A DNA stretch of 37,592 bases from Sphingomonadales bacterium Ga0077531. GTDB lineage: Bacteria > Pseudomonadota > Alphaproteobacteria > Sphingomonadales > Sphingomonadaceae. The position numbers and the translations under genes are program-made. The DNA is taken from positions 1 to 37,592 of the forward strand of contig LNED01000029.1 in the NCBI GenBank assembly GCA_001464915.1, in the 5' to 3' direction. Shown in pieces: positions 1 to 8,336 of the stretch. The first letter of the stretch is position 1. Each line of letters opens with the position of its first letter. The notes under the pieces were generated by a model. That model worked only from the letters and a program-made list of their open reading frames with translations, was not told the DNA's origin and searched no databases.

Positions 1-725
1 TCCGGCCCCTCGCCCACGATCACCAGATGCCAGTTTTCGGGCAACGCGGTCATCGCTTCGACCAGCAGCGGCAATTGCTTGACCGCGCGCAGGCCCGCCA
101 GCGTCCCGACCCAGTGCTGGCCTGCAGACTTGGTGATCGGCAGCGCGGCAGGGTTGGGAGAGGCGGCAAAGGCGGCGGTGTCGATCCCATTGGGGATGCG
201 CTCCACCTTGGCGCGGGGTTGGTGCCACACGCTCAGCGCAATAGCCTCCAGCCCGGTGCTCGGCACGACCAGCTTCGCCGCGCCCATCAACGCCGCGCGG
301 CGATACAGGTTGCGGGTGGGTTTGAGCCGCGCCGCTTCATCCTCGTTGAAACCGTCTTCGTGATGCACCAGCGGCGGCAGGCCAAGCTGCCCGGCAAACA
401 CCCGGTGCGCCATCACCACATCCATCGCCCCCCAATTGTAGGTGCAGATCAGGTCGTAGCCGTGCAGCGCCTTGGCAAGGCTCGCCAGCCGCGCCGGGGT
501 GGGCCGTCCGATCAGCGCGGGGAAATCAGCGGGGTAAGCAACTCTGAGCGTCGGATCGATCAACGCCCGCGCGCCCATCGCGTCCGGTTGGCCGGAAACG
601 ATGGTGTGATCGAGCGCCGCCCCCCAAGCATTCATCATCCGGGCGCAGCGCACTTCCTTGCCGCCAGCGGAGAAGGTAGAGTGGCAGTGCAGTATGCGGG
701 GAATTGTCCCCGAATTGTGGCTCAC
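1..725 (-). CDS. glycosyltransferase family 4 protein, 3' part cut by window edge
   Basis: The frame reads about 241 residues from a GTG at 725-723 and runs off the left edge. The N-terminus reads ILHCHSTFSAGGKEVRCARM, typical of the nucleotide-sugar glycosyltransferases with two Rossmann-like (GT-B) lobes. Further on are VVPSTGLEAIALSVW and IPNGID, the usual link between the lobes, and then HWVGTLAGLRAVKQLPLL and VIVGEGPE at the start of the donor-binding lobe. The donor-site E-x7-E motif would lie outside the window. GTG is chosen because GTGA overlaps the stop codon of the upstream hydrolase gene by 4 nt, suggesting translational coupling. The sugar and acceptor cannot be told from this fragment; lipid-linked or surface polysaccharide assembly is the usual role of such proteins. 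Confidence 0.88.
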   Translation of the reverse strand, partial: MSHNSGTIPRILHCHSTFSAGGKEVRCARMMNAWGAALDHTIVSGQPDAMGARALIDPTLRVAYPADFPALIGRPTPARLASLAKALHGYDLICTYNWGAMDVVMAHRVFAGQLGLPPLVHHEDGFNEDEAARLKPTRNLYRRAALMGAAKLVVPSTGLEAIALSVWHQPRAKVERIPNGIDTAAFAASPNPAALPITKSAGQHWVGTLAGLRAVKQLPLLVEAMTALPENWHLVIVGEGP

Positions 726-1588
726 TCCACCCCGTCCAGCAGCGTCTGAATTGCGGCGCGCACTTCGGGCTCGTCCAGCGTCGGGGCATGGCCAACGCGC
801 GGCACGGTGACAACCTGCATCGCCGGATTGCGCACGCCCATCTGCTTGACCGTGTCGGCGCTGAGCAGATCGGACAATCCGCCGCGCACCAGCACCATCG
901 GCACCCCGCGCAACGCCTCAAACGCCAGCCACAGGTTGGGCGGCGCGGCGTTGCCGGGCTTGGCGAAGGGTTCAGCGATGGCCATGTCGTAATCAAAGCT
1001 GATGCGCCCGTTCTGGGTCACCACCATCGTGCGCTTGGCCAGTTCAAGCCATTGGTCGAGGTCGTAATCGGGAAAGGCAGCGCCGTGCGCTTCGGACAAG
1101 GCCCGCGCGGCGTGCACCCATGTTGGGTAGCTGCGCCCCTGCCCGACATAGCCGGAGATGCGCGCCAACCCCGACGCGTCCACTTCCGGCCCGATATCGT
1201 TCATCACCACCGCTGCCATCCGCCCCGGCTGCGCGGCGGCCATCAGCATCGTCATCAACCCGCCCATCGACGTGCCGACCGCGATGAAGCGCGTTATGCC
1301 CTGTTCGGCGAGCAGCTTTTCCACGTCCTGAACATAGGTGATGGGGGTGTAGGTATCGGAATCCGGCGCATAATCGCTCTGCCCGCGCCCGCGCATCTCG
1401 GTCACGATCACGCGCCTTGTGGCGCACAGCTGTTCGGCCAGCCCGGCAAAATCGCGGGCATTGCGGGTCAGGCCGTGCATACACAGCACCGGCAGCTTGT
1501 CCCCACCATCAGGCCCGGCGTAATTGCGGTAATGCAAAGTCAGTCCGTCGCTGCTTGTCCAGAAGCGATCTTCGTAGTGTGCAGCCAT
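722..1588 (-). CDS. alpha/beta hydrolase
   Basis: A 288-residue alpha/beta hydrolase. The oxyanion-hole motif VLCMHGL is at about 35-41, the nucleophile elbow GTSMGG gives Ser107, and VGHAPTLDEP near the C-terminus gives His267. The acid is probably the Asp in GGLSDLL. RGRGQSDYAP is the usual loop after strand 4. There is no signal peptide, so it should be cytoplasmic, and the length is normal for single-domain esterase or hydrolase members. The ATG at 1588 faces the divergent SelO gene across 73 bp. The stop overlaps the GTG start of the glycosyltransferase, so the two are probably one operon. The substrate is unknown; carboxylic-ester, lactone or C-C hydrolases all share this pattern. Confidence 0.9.
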   Translation of the reverse strand: MAAHYEDRFWTSSDGLTLHYRNYAGPDGGDKLPVLCMHGLTRNARDFAGLAEQLCATRRVIVTEMRGRGQSDYAPDSDTYTPITYVQDVEKLLAEQGITRFIAVGTSMGGLMTMLMAAAQPGRMAAVVMNDIGPEVDASGLARISGYVGQGRSYPTWVHAARALSEAHGAAFPDYDLDQWLELAKRTMVVTQNGRISFDYDMAIAEPFAKPGNAAPPNLWLAFEALRGVPMVLVRGGLSDLLSADTVKQMGVRNPAMQVVTVPRVGHAPTLDEPEVRAAIQTLLDGVE

Positions 1589-1661
1589 GACCGGCGGTAT
1601 TCCCCATGATCCGGGTGCCGCGCAGCTTGCGCGCCCACCCTCTTGCCCCCACTATCGCGGC

Positions 1662-3071
1662 ATGAACGCTGCTGTGCAACACCCGGATTTGCCGGAAAGC
1701 TATCACCCCGAACCGGCAATCCTCGATCTGGCAGGCTGGATCGGCGACCCGGTCGCGCCTGCCGACTTCCCTGAAACGCAGCTGCGGTTCCGCAATGATC
1801 GCGCGGCGGCGAGTGTTGGGCTGGCTGGGTTGGACGATGCGAAATGGACCGCACATTTCGGGCGGTTCGGGCCGCTCCCCGGCAACCTGCCGCAGCCGCT
1901 GGCGCTGCGCTATCACGGGCACCAGTTCCGCAACTACAACCCCGAAATCGGCGACGGGCGCGGGTTCCTCTATGCGCAGCTGCGCGCAGGTGACTGGCGG
2001 CTGATGGACTTGGGCACCAAGGGTTCGGGCACCACCCCGCACAGCCGCAGCGGCGATGGGCGGTTGACGCTGAAGGGCGCGATGCGCGAAATATTGGCGA
2101 CCGAAATGCTCGAAGCATTGGGCGTCAACACCTCCAAGACGCTATCGGTGATCGAGACGGGGGAACGGTTGTGGCGCGGGGACGAACCTTCGCCGACGCG
2201 TTCTGCCGTGCTGGTGCGCCTGTCGCATTCGCACATCCGAATCGGCACGTTTCAACGCCTTCTGGCGCTGGAGGAGGCGGACGAGATGGAGCAGCTGGTC
2301 GACTATTGCCTCACCCAGTTCCCTGGCCCGCCCCCGCCCGACGGTGCTCCAGGCCGCGAAGAACCCGCCGTGCGGCTGCTGCACCAGGTGGTCGAGCGGA
2401 TGGCCGATCTTGCCGCCAGCTACATGGTCGCAGGCTTCGTCCACGGCGTGCTCAACACCGATAACATGAACGTGACAGGCGAGAGTTTCGATTACGGCCC
2501 GTGGAAATGGCTGCCGACGTGGGACCCCGGCTTCACCGCCGCCAGCTTCGATTACAGCGGGCTGTATGCGTTTGGGCGCCAACCCGAAGCGATCCACTGG
2601 AATTGCGGCCAGTTCGCGGTCGCGCTGCGGTTGCTGGCGGACAGCCCGCCCTTGATCGCCGCGCTCGAGCGGTTCGGATCGCTGTACATGGCGGCGGTGG
2701 CGCGGCGGTGGTGCTGGCGGTTGGGCGTCGCACCGCAGGGGCTGGAACCCGACACCCAGCTGATCGCCGCGTGCGAGGCTGCGATGCGCGACAGCGGCGT
2801 TCAGCCCGATGCGTTCTTCTTCAACCAGCGCCAAAATCCGGGTGCGCTGCTGGAAGGATATGAACCAATCGGCGCGGCGCACGAATACTGGGCCGACCCC
2901 GCCCCGCAATCGCTGGTGCTGGACGAGGTTGAGGCGATCTGGGCCGCGATCGACCGGGATGATGATTGGGGGCCGCTCCACGCCAAAGTCGCCGCGATCC
3001 GCCGCATGGGCGCAGCCCACGGCGCGCCGCCCGCGCCTGCCGGTCATGCCCAACAAGGGCTTAACCCCTAA
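1662..3071 (+). CDS. selO: SelO/YdiU family protein adenylyltransferase
   Basis: A 469-residue SelO (YdiU) protein, a pseudokinase-fold enzyme that transfers AMP to Ser, Thr or Tyr of target proteins and is linked to redox stress in family members. Signatures are YHGHQFRNYNPEIGDGR at about 84-100, the nucleotide-binding stretch DLGTKGSGTTPHSRSGDG at 116-133, and GFVHGVLNTDNMN with the metal-binding Asn and Asp. The length fits bacterial members, which usually lack the selenocysteine of eukaryotic SelO. I chose the ATG at 1662, although the frame is open from 1587, because family proteins start close to the conserved PESYHP region and the 5' extension looks non-coding. A -10-like CTATCG lies just upstream with no Shine-Dalgarno, so the mRNA may be leaderless. 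Confidence 0.93.
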   Translation: MNAAVQHPDLPESYHPEPAILDLAGWIGDPVAPADFPETQLRFRNDRAAASVGLAGLDDAKWTAHFGRFGPLPGNLPQPLALRYHGHQFRNYNPEIGDGRGFLYAQLRAGDWRLMDLGTKGSGTTPHSRSGDGRLTLKGAMREILATEMLEALGVNTSKTLSVIETGERLWRGDEPSPTRSAVLVRLSHSHIRIGTFQRLLALEEADEMEQLVDYCLTQFPGPPPPDGAPGREEPAVRLLHQVVERMADLAASYMVAGFVHGVLNTDNMNVTGESFDYGPWKWLPTWDPGFTAASFDYSGLYAFGRQPEAIHWNCGQFAVALRLLADSPPLIAALERFGSLYMAAVARRWCWRLGVAPQGLEPDTQLIAACEAAMRDSGVQPDAFFFNQRQNPGALLEGYEPIGAAHEYWADPAPQSLVLDEVEAIWAAIDRDDDWGPLHAKVAAIRRMGAAHGAPPAPAGHAQQGLNP

Positions 3072-3156
3072 CCCCCTGCCCCCTATCTTTTCAGACCTAT
3101 CCGCGATACCGCGCCACAAACCTTTGCAGCGTAAACGCAGTCAGGAAGCGGCAGAG

Positions 3157-4569
3157 TTGAGCGATACGACCCTCATTTCCTATGAACCGGCGAGCGGCGA
3201 AGAACTGTGGCGCGGTACGCACAGTGATGTTGATGCTGCTGTCAGCACCGCCCGCCGCGCGTGGGCGCCGTGGGCTGCGCGCTCGCTGATCGAACGGATC
3301 GAGGTGCTGCGCGCCTTCGCCAACGAAGCCCGCCGCCAGAGCGAACCGCTTGCCGAACTGATCGCACGCGAAACCGGCAAACCCCTGTGGGAAGCCCGCA
3401 CCGAAATCGATGCGGTGGTGGGCAAGGTTGATGTCTCGGTGCAGGCCTATGCCGAACGCACCGGCAAAAAGAAGTTCGATGCCGGCGCTAACCTGAGCGC
3501 CGCTGTGCGCCACAAACCGCATGGGGTGATGGCGGTTCTCGGCCCGTATAATTTCCCCGCGCATCTGCCCAATGGCCACATTGTTCCGGCGTTGATCGCG
3601 GGCAATGCCGTGGTCTTCAAACCATCGGAAAAAACCCCTGCCGTGGGCGAAGCGCTGGTCGCCTGTTTCCATACCGCGGGTGTGCCCGAAGATGTAATCC
3701 AGCTGGTGATAGGCGGGCCGGAAACGGGCCAGGCGCTGGTTTCGCACCCCGGCGTTGATGGCGTGCTGTTCACAGGCTCTGCCAACGCCGGCCTTGCGAT
3801 CAATCGCAGGCTGGCCAACCAACCGGGCAAGATCGTCGCGCTGGAAATGGGCGGCAACAATCCGGTGGTGGTGATTGAAACCCCGCATATGGCCGATGCT
3901 GCCGCGCTGATCGTGCAAAGCGCGTTTACCACCGCCGGGCAACGCTGCACCGCCGCGCGCCGCCTGATCATCAAGAACGCGGTCTATGATGATCTGATGG
4001 AGCACCTGCTGCCGCTCACCCGCAAGCTGATGGTGGGCGATCCGCTGGGCGAACCGCAGCCCTTCATGGGGCCGGTGATCGACAATGACAGCGCCGACCG
4101 GCTGGCCGAAAGCTTCATGATGCTGATGACCGCAGGGGGCCGCCCGCTGCTGCACATGCGCCGCACTGTGCCTGATCTGCCGTTCCTGTCCCCCGGCATC
4201 ATTGATGTGACCGACGTGCCTGATCGGCCCGATATCGAACTGTTCGGCCCGGTGCTGCAAGTGATCCGCGTGCCCGATCTCGACGCCGCCATTGCCGAGG
4301 CGAACAACACCCGTTTTGGCCTGTCGGCTTCCTTGATCGGCGGCACACCCGAAGATTACGGGCGGTTCTGGGCCAATATCCGCGCCGGGATTATCAACTG
4401 GAACGGGCCGACCAATGGCGCTTCGTCCAAGGCTCCGTTTGGCGGCATTGGCCTGTCGGGCAATCACCGTCCGGCGGCCTATTATGCCGCCGATTACTGC
4501 GCCTATCCGGTCGCCAGCACCGAACGCGACCGACCCCGCGCCAATATCGGAGTGGGGCTAAGGCCTTAA
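3157..4569 (+). CDS. astD: succinylglutamate-semialdehyde dehydrogenase-type aldehyde dehydrogenase
   Basis: A 470-residue NAD(P)-dependent aldehyde dehydrogenase closest by eye to AstD, which oxidises N-succinylglutamate semialdehyde in the arginine succinyltransferase pathway. Catalytic residues are Asn132 in GPYNFPAHLPNGH, Glu230 in ALEMGGNN and Cys264 in AGQRCTAARR. The AstD-like tail reads NWNGPTNGASSKAPFGG followed by SGNHRPAAYYAADYCAYPVAS. No in-frame ATG lies near the expected start. The TTG at 3157 is chosen because AGGAAG lies 7 nt before it and it gives MSDTTLISYEPASGEELW, a normal AstD N-terminus. No other ast gene is in the window, so the true substrate could be another semialdehyde. 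The TAA overlaps the convergent gene's stop codon by sharing TTAA. Confidence 0.88.
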   Translation: MSDTTLISYEPASGEELWRGTHSDVDAAVSTARRAWAPWAARSLIERIEVLRAFANEARRQSEPLAELIARETGKPLWEARTEIDAVVGKVDVSVQAYAERTGKKKFDAGANLSAAVRHKPHGVMAVLGPYNFPAHLPNGHIVPALIAGNAVVFKPSEKTPAVGEALVACFHTAGVPEDVIQLVIGGPETGQALVSHPGVDGVLFTGSANAGLAINRRLANQPGKIVALEMGGNNPVVVIETPHMADAAALIVQSAFTTAGQRCTAARRLIIKNAVYDDLMEHLLPLTRKLMVGDPLGEPQPFMGPVIDNDSADRLAESFMMLMTAGGRPLLHMRRTVPDLPFLSPGIIDVTDVPDRPDIELFGPVLQVIRVPDLDAAIAEANNTRFGLSASLIGGTPEDYGRFWANIRAGIINWNGPTNGASSKAPFGGIGLSGNHRPAAYYAADYCAYPVASTERDRPRANIGVGLRP

Positions 4570-5282
4570 GGCCAGCGGTAGAGCAGATCGACCCCGGTCA
4601 GCCCGTTTGCCGCTGGGCGCACGTGCACCACCAGCGCTTCCCCGGTTTTGCCGGTGGCCGCGATTATATCCTCTGGCGTGGCGTAGCGCGCGGGTTTGAG
4701 ACCGGCGCGGGCTGCGCGAATGTAGTGGTATTGCAGCACATCCCGCGGGGCGGCGGGGGTGTGATAGCGGATAATGCGGATGCGGCATCCGGCGCTGTCC
4801 GCACCGCCGGCCTGCACCACCATCCCCATCGGCATAATTGCAGAAGGCGCGGGCAGTGCGGCGGCATAGGCGAAATCCTGCTTCAGCCGCTTGGCGCAAG
4901 CTGCGGGGGCGCCGAGTGCGGCGAGCAGATCGCCAGCACTGGCCATAGGGCCGAGCCGCTTTCCGCGCGGGGCGACACGCGGGTCTGGCAGATCGGGAAT
5001 CGCACCCCCTTCGAGCAGTTCAAGCCGCGCCGCATCGCGCGCTGCCTGCGCCGCGCGCGGCGTGACCGGCAGCACCGGCAGGGCGCTCGAATCGGCATAG
5101 CCTATCGCGGCATTGGCTTCGTTGCGGCTAGCCAGATCAGGATCGCTCATCAGGGGATCATTCAGCGCGCGGGCGATCACCGGATCGGCCGCAATCAGCC
5201 GCGGGTCGGCGCCGCGTTCCTTCGGAGGCGGCGCGCATTGGGCCAGCATCAGGCAGAACATGGCGATGATAGCGCGACGCAT
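4566..5282 (-). CDS. hypothetical lipoprotein
   Basis: A 238-residue protein with a lipoprotein signal: MRRAIIAMFCLMLAQC, lipobox LAQC with lipidated Cys16, then APPPKERG. It should be anchored to the inner or outer membrane facing the periplasm. The body has no motif I recognise. It is rich in Ala, Pro and Arg, with a conserved-looking second half (VLQYHYIRAARAGLKPARYATPEDIIAATG and a C-terminal GVDLLYRWP) that reads like a small alpha/beta domain. Two cysteines (AACAKRLKQDF and DSAGCRIRIIRY) could form a disulfide. The ATG at 5282 follows a 320-bp intergenic stretch. The stop codon overlaps that of the convergent aldehyde dehydrogenase. The function is unknown; sphingomonads carry similar unnamed lipoproteins, as I recall them. 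Confidence 0.82.
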   Translation of the reverse strand: MRRAIIAMFCLMLAQCAPPPKERGADPRLIAADPVIARALNDPLMSDPDLASRNEANAAIGYADSSALPVLPVTPRAAQAARDAARLELLEGGAIPDLPDPRVAPRGKRLGPMASAGDLLAALGAPAACAKRLKQDFAYAAALPAPSAIMPMGMVVQAGGADSAGCRIRIIRYHTPAAPRDVLQYHYIRAARAGLKPARYATPEDIIAATGKTGEALVVHVRPAANGLTGVDLLYRWP

Positions 5283-5334
5283 CGGGCGGCCTTGCCACGC
5301 GGATGGTTAATTTTTCGGGAGTGTGCGCCCCATG

Positions 5335-5371
5335 AAAACGCCCCGGGTGCCTTTCGGCCTCCGGGGCGCTT
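5335..5371 (-). terminator. Rho-independent terminator-like hairpin
   Basis: On the minus strand CGCCCCGG (5368-5361) pairs with CCGGGGCG (5346-5339), 8 bp. Inside it GCC-GAAA-GGC forms a GNRA-capped inner stem, and TTTT (5338-5335) follows. It lies 53 bp before the lipoprotein start at 5282, so it would end a transcript from upstream or attenuate that gene. Confidence 0.6.
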
Positions 5372-5482
5372 TCCGCAGGGCTAGGCCGTGCGCTCGCGAC
5401 CATTTGGTGGGAATGGCCGCAAGATGACGAGACGCAAAGGCTGCAAGGGGTGACTTGGCAATCCGTGCGTCTCAATGGCGAA
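5335..5482 (-). ncRNA. candidate small RNA, about 150 nt
   Basis: The minus strand of this gene-free stretch carries three successive hairpins. The first is an 8-bp perfect stem GAGACGCA/TGCGTCTC (arms 5466-5473 and 5429-5436). The second is a 9-bp stem with one mismatch (arms 5412-5420 and 5396-5404, loop of 7). The third is a terminator-like hairpin followed by TTTT (5335-5371). A -10-like CTATAG lies just upstream at 5489-5494 on this strand, although I see no good -35. The stretch has no open reading frame of its own. I do not recognise a known RNA family. It could instead be a long leader of the lipoprotein gene downstream (ATG at 5282) that ends in an attenuator. Confidence 0.45.
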
Positions 5483-5564
5483 ATTCATCTATAGGCCCTG
5501 TTATCTGAACGGAGCAGGGGCCGTGCTGACAGCCGTCATTCATGCGCCGCCCGCCCGCCAACGC

Positions 5565-5593
5565 TTGCGCTGCCCCGCTTGGCCCCCTAACGG
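5565..5593 (+). promoter_or_regulatory. predicted rarD promoter
   Basis: TTGCGC (5565-5570), a 17-bp spacer and TAACGG (5588-5593). The expected start of transcription is about 2-4 nt before the ATG at 5603, so the mRNA would be nearly leaderless. The same -10 sequence is used at the rplU promoter in this window. Confidence 0.5.
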
Positions 5594-5602
5594 CGGGCTT
5601 CC

Positions 5603-6520
5603 ATGACCACCCCCGAAAACCCAAACGCTGCGGCCCCGCCCGCCTCGGGCCTGCTCCCGGCCATCGGCGCCTATGTGATCTGGGGCTTTCTGCCGCTGTA
5701 TCTGCTGCTGGTGAAAACCGTGCCGCCGTTCGAATTCGTCGGCTGGCGAATCATCTGGACGCTACCGCTGTGCCTGCTGATCGTCGCATTTCGGCGGCAA
5801 TTTCCCGAACTGATCGCCGCATTCAAAAGCCCGCGCGCGATGCTGGCGCTGCTGGCAAGCGCGGTGCTGATCGGGATCAACTGGTTCGTCTACATCTGGG
5901 CGATTATGGCGGGGGAGGTTTATGCGACCAGCATCGGCTATTACCTCAACCCGCTGATCAACGTGCTGTTGGGCACGCTGTTTCTGGGCGAACGGCTGAC
6001 CCGTTGGCAGTGGCTGGCCGTCGCCATTGCGCTGGCGGCGGTGGTGTTGCTGGCCGCAGGTGCGCTCACCAGCTTGTGGATCAGCCTGACGCTGGGTTTC
6101 AGCTTTGGCCTCTATGGCCTTGTTCGCAAACAGGTTGCTGTCGGGTCGTTGCCCGGCCTGACGATCGAAAGCGCGATCCTGCTGCTGCCTGCGATCGGCA
6201 TCGCCGCGTGGTATGCGGCAAGCCCGGCGGGGTCATCGTTCGGGCAGGATTGGCAGATGAGTGGGCTGATCGTGTTTTCGGGCGTGGTGACCGCCGTTCC
6301 GCTGCTGATGTTCGCGCTCGCAGCGCGGCGGATGGATTATTCGACGCTGGGCTTTATCCAGTATCTGGCGCCGACAATCGTGTTTTTCCTTGGTCTGTTC
6401 GTGTTTGAACAGCCGTTGGCACCGGTCAAACTGTTCAGCTTCGTGCTGATCTGGATCGCGGTCGGCGTGTTTGTCGCTGACCTGTGGGCACGCAAGCGCG
6501 CGGCGCGGGCTGCGGCCTAG
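5603..6520 (+). CDS. rarD: RarD family EamA-type transporter
   Basis: A 305-residue polytopic inner-membrane protein with about ten hydrophobic helices in two EamA repeats. It matches RarD: AIGAYVIWGFLPLYL at the first helix, GINWFVYIWAIMAGEVYATSIGYYLNPLINVLLG in the middle, and the C-terminal GFIQYLAPTIVFFLGLFVFEQP. RarD members belong to the drug/metabolite transporter superfamily. The name comes from a chloramphenicol-sensitivity association, and the transported substrate is not settled. The ATG at 5603 has no Shine-Dalgarno and sits directly behind the predicted -10. The TAG stop overlaps the stop codon of convergent pyrC in the palindrome CTAG. Confidence 0.93.
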   Translation: MTTPENPNAAAPPASGLLPAIGAYVIWGFLPLYLLLVKTVPPFEFVGWRIIWTLPLCLLIVAFRRQFPELIAAFKSPRAMLALLASAVLIGINWFVYIWAIMAGEVYATSIGYYLNPLINVLLGTLFLGERLTRWQWLAVAIALAAVVLLAAGALTSLWISLTLGFSFGLYGLVRKQVAVGSLPGLTIESAILLLPAIGIAAWYAASPAGSSFGQDWQMSGLIVFSGVVTAVPLLMFALAARRMDYSTLGFIQYLAPTIVFFLGLFVFEQPLAPVKLFSFVLIWIAVGVFVADLWARKRAARAAA

Positions 6521-7554
6521 CCTACAAACCGCCAGCCGATGGTCGCCCCGCCGTGCCACGGCACTATCTCTTCACCTGTGACGTGCAGCACCGGCGGCAC
6601 GGCCACCTCGGCGCGTTCGAGCGTCACTTCACCCTCGTTCACCGGCAGCTTGTAAAACGCCGGGCCGTGGAGCGAGGCAAAGCCTTCGAACAGGTCCAAC
6701 GCCCCTTCCTCGTCAAACACGGTGAGGTAGCTCTCCAGCGCATAGGGCGCGCCGAAAATGCCTGCACAGCCGCACGCGCTTTCCTTGTCGCGCTTCAGGT
6801 GCGGAGCGCTGTCGGTGCCGAGGAAGAACTTGCCCGATCCCCCCGTCGCCGCCGCTCGCAGCGCCAGTCGGTGGCTTTCGCGCTTGGCGACCGGCAGGCA
6901 GTAATTGTGCGGTTGAATGCCGCCGACCAGCATCGCGTTGCGGTTGATGTGAAGATGCTGCGGGGTGATGGTCGCCGCGACCTGCGGGCCAGACTCCATC
7001 ACGAAATCGACCGCGTCAGATGTGGTGATGTGTTCGAACACCACGCGCAGTTTCGGGAAGGTCGCAACAATCGCGCGCAAGTGCCTGTCGATGAATTCTT
7101 TTTCCCGGTCGAATACGTCGATCTGCGCCTCGGTCACCTCGCCGTGGATGCACAGCACGATGTCCTCCGCCTCCATCCGCGCGAGCACCGGGTAAAGGTT
7201 CTCGATGTTCGACACGCCTGCCGCCGAATTGGTGGTGGCATTGGCGGGGTACATCTTGGCCGCCGTGAACACGCCGTCCGCCGCCCCGCGTGCCAGATCA
7301 TCGGCATCGGTGGTGTCGGTCAGGTAGCAGGTCATCAGCGGGGTGAAGCTGACGCCTTCGGGCACGGCGGCGAGGATGCGGTCACGATAGGCGGCGGCGA
7401 GCGCCGTCGTCGTCACCGGCGGGGTGAGGTTGGGCATCACCACCGCCCGCCCAAATTGCCGCGCGGTGTAAGGCACCACATCGCGCATCACCGCGCCATC
7501 GCGGAAATGCAGGTGCCAATCATCGGGGCGGCGGATCGTGAGGCGGTCGGTCAT
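6517..7554 (-). CDS. pyrC: dihydroorotase, class II (PyrC)
   Basis: A 345-residue zinc enzyme that cyclises carbamoyl aspartate to dihydroorotate in pyrimidine synthesis. All expected metal and active-site residues are visible: His14 and His16 in DDWHLHFRDG, the carboxylated Lys100 in FTAAKMYPANATTNS, His137 in CIHGEV, His175 in FEHITT, and Asp248 in FLGTDSAPH. The length matches the E. coli-type single-domain PyrC. The ATG at 7554 is preceded by AAGGGGAAG as a ribosome-binding site. It is divergent from ygfZ with only 38 bp between the two starts. pyrE of the same pathway is 16 kb away in this window. Confidence 0.97.
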   Translation of the reverse strand: MTDRLTIRRPDDWHLHFRDGAVMRDVVPYTARQFGRAVVMPNLTPPVTTTALAAAYRDRILAAVPEGVSFTPLMTCYLTDTTDADDLARGAADGVFTAAKMYPANATTNSAAGVSNIENLYPVLARMEAEDIVLCIHGEVTEAQIDVFDREKEFIDRHLRAIVATFPKLRVVFEHITTSDAVDFVMESGPQVAATITPQHLHINRNAMLVGGIQPHNYCLPVAKRESHRLALRAAATGGSGKFFLGTDSAPHLKRDKESACGCAGIFGAPYALESYLTVFDEEGALDLFEGFASLHGPAFYKLPVNEGEVTLERAEVAVPPVLHVTGEEIVPWHGGATIGWRFVG

Positions 7555-7557
7555 GGC

Positions 7558-7586
7558 TTCCCCTTAGCCACGCGCCCCCCTATCTG
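7558..7586 (+). promoter_or_regulatory. predicted ygfZ promoter, leaderless geometry
   Basis: TTCCCC (7558-7563), a 17-bp spacer and TATCTG (7581-7586), with the ygfZ ATG 7 nt after the -10. The transcript would start at or next to the ATG, and no Shine-Dalgarno is present. The -35 is weak. Confidence 0.35.
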
Positions 7587-7592
7587 TCACGC

Positions 7593-8336
7593 ATGACTGC
7601 AACCTGCCTCACCGCCCGCGCGATCATCCGCCTTGCCCCGTTGGACGAGGGCGAAGATGTCGCCGCCTTCCTGCAAGGCCTCGTCACCAACGACGTACAG
7701 GGGCCGCTGCCGTGCTACGCAGCGCTGCTGAGCGCGCAGGGCAAGCACCTGTTCGATTTTCTGGTGTGGCGGGCCAAAGAACCCGACGGTGACGCGCTGT
7801 TGCTCGATTGCGAAGCGGACGTGGCGGACGATCTGGCGAAGCGCCTGTCGATGTACCGGCTGCGGCGCAAGATCGGCATTGGCCGTGACGAGTCGCTCGC
7901 GGTGCATTGGAGCGCCACACCGCACCCCGGTGCCGTGCCCGATCCACGCCTGGCTGACCTCGGCTATCGTTGGCTCGCCCCGGCAGGCGGTGGCAGCGCC
8001 GATGCCGGATGGCTCACCCACCGCCTCGCCCTCGGTGTGCCAGAAGGGCGGGCTGAATTGGGCAATATCCTGTGGCTGGAAACCAACGCGGTCGAGATGC
8101 ACGGCGTCAGCTTCACCAAGGGCTGCTATGTCGGGCAAGAAAACACCGCGCGGATGAACTGGCGGCAAAAGGTCAATCGGCGGCTGGTGGTGGTGCCTTT
8201 GGCCGCGTCAGACGAAGCGCGGCGGGTGGCAGCCTATCCCGACCTTGGCCTGGCGGTTGATCACCTGCGGGTGGAGACACTCGATCCCGCTGCCCTGCCC
8301 GCATGGCAAAGCGCCGGGCTGACAAGCGAACCTTAG
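7593..8336 (+). CDS. ygfZ: folate-binding protein YgfZ/CAF17 family
   Basis: A 247-residue protein of the GcvT-like YgfZ/IBA57 family, which uses tetrahydrofolate and helps build or repair Fe-S clusters in some enzymes. The family signature KGCYVGQE is at 176-183, with the conserved Cys in it, followed by NTARMNWRQKVNRRL. The N-terminal half has FLQGLVTNDVQGPLP and SAQGKHLFDFLVWR, as expected. The length is at the short end of the family. Fe-S enzymes nearby that might depend on this function include MoaA and the FNR-type regulator, but that link is inference. The start is the ATG at 7593, apparently leaderless. The TAG overlaps the stop codon of the convergent tetR gene. Confidence 0.93.
   Translation: MTATCLTARAIIRLAPLDEGEDVAAFLQGLVTNDVQGPLPCYAALLSAQGKHLFDFLVWRAKEPDGDALLLDCEADVADDLAKRLSMYRLRRKIGIGRDESLAVHWSATPHPGAVPDPRLADLGYRWLAPAGGGSADAGWLTHRLALGVPEGRAELGNILWLETNAVEMHGVSFTKGCYVGQENTARMNWRQKVNRRLVVVPLAASDEARRVAAYPDLGLAVDHLRVETLDPAALPAWQSAGLTSEP

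Noticed and set aside
3097..4467. Minus-strand open frame of 456 codons opposite astD
   Set aside because: It is a shadow of a clear aldehyde dehydrogenase. The composition is rich in His, Arg and Gly, with no family signature.
6484..7596. Plus-strand open frame of 370 codons opposite pyrC
   Set aside because: PyrC metal ligands are all present in the other strand; this frame lacks any recognisable feature.
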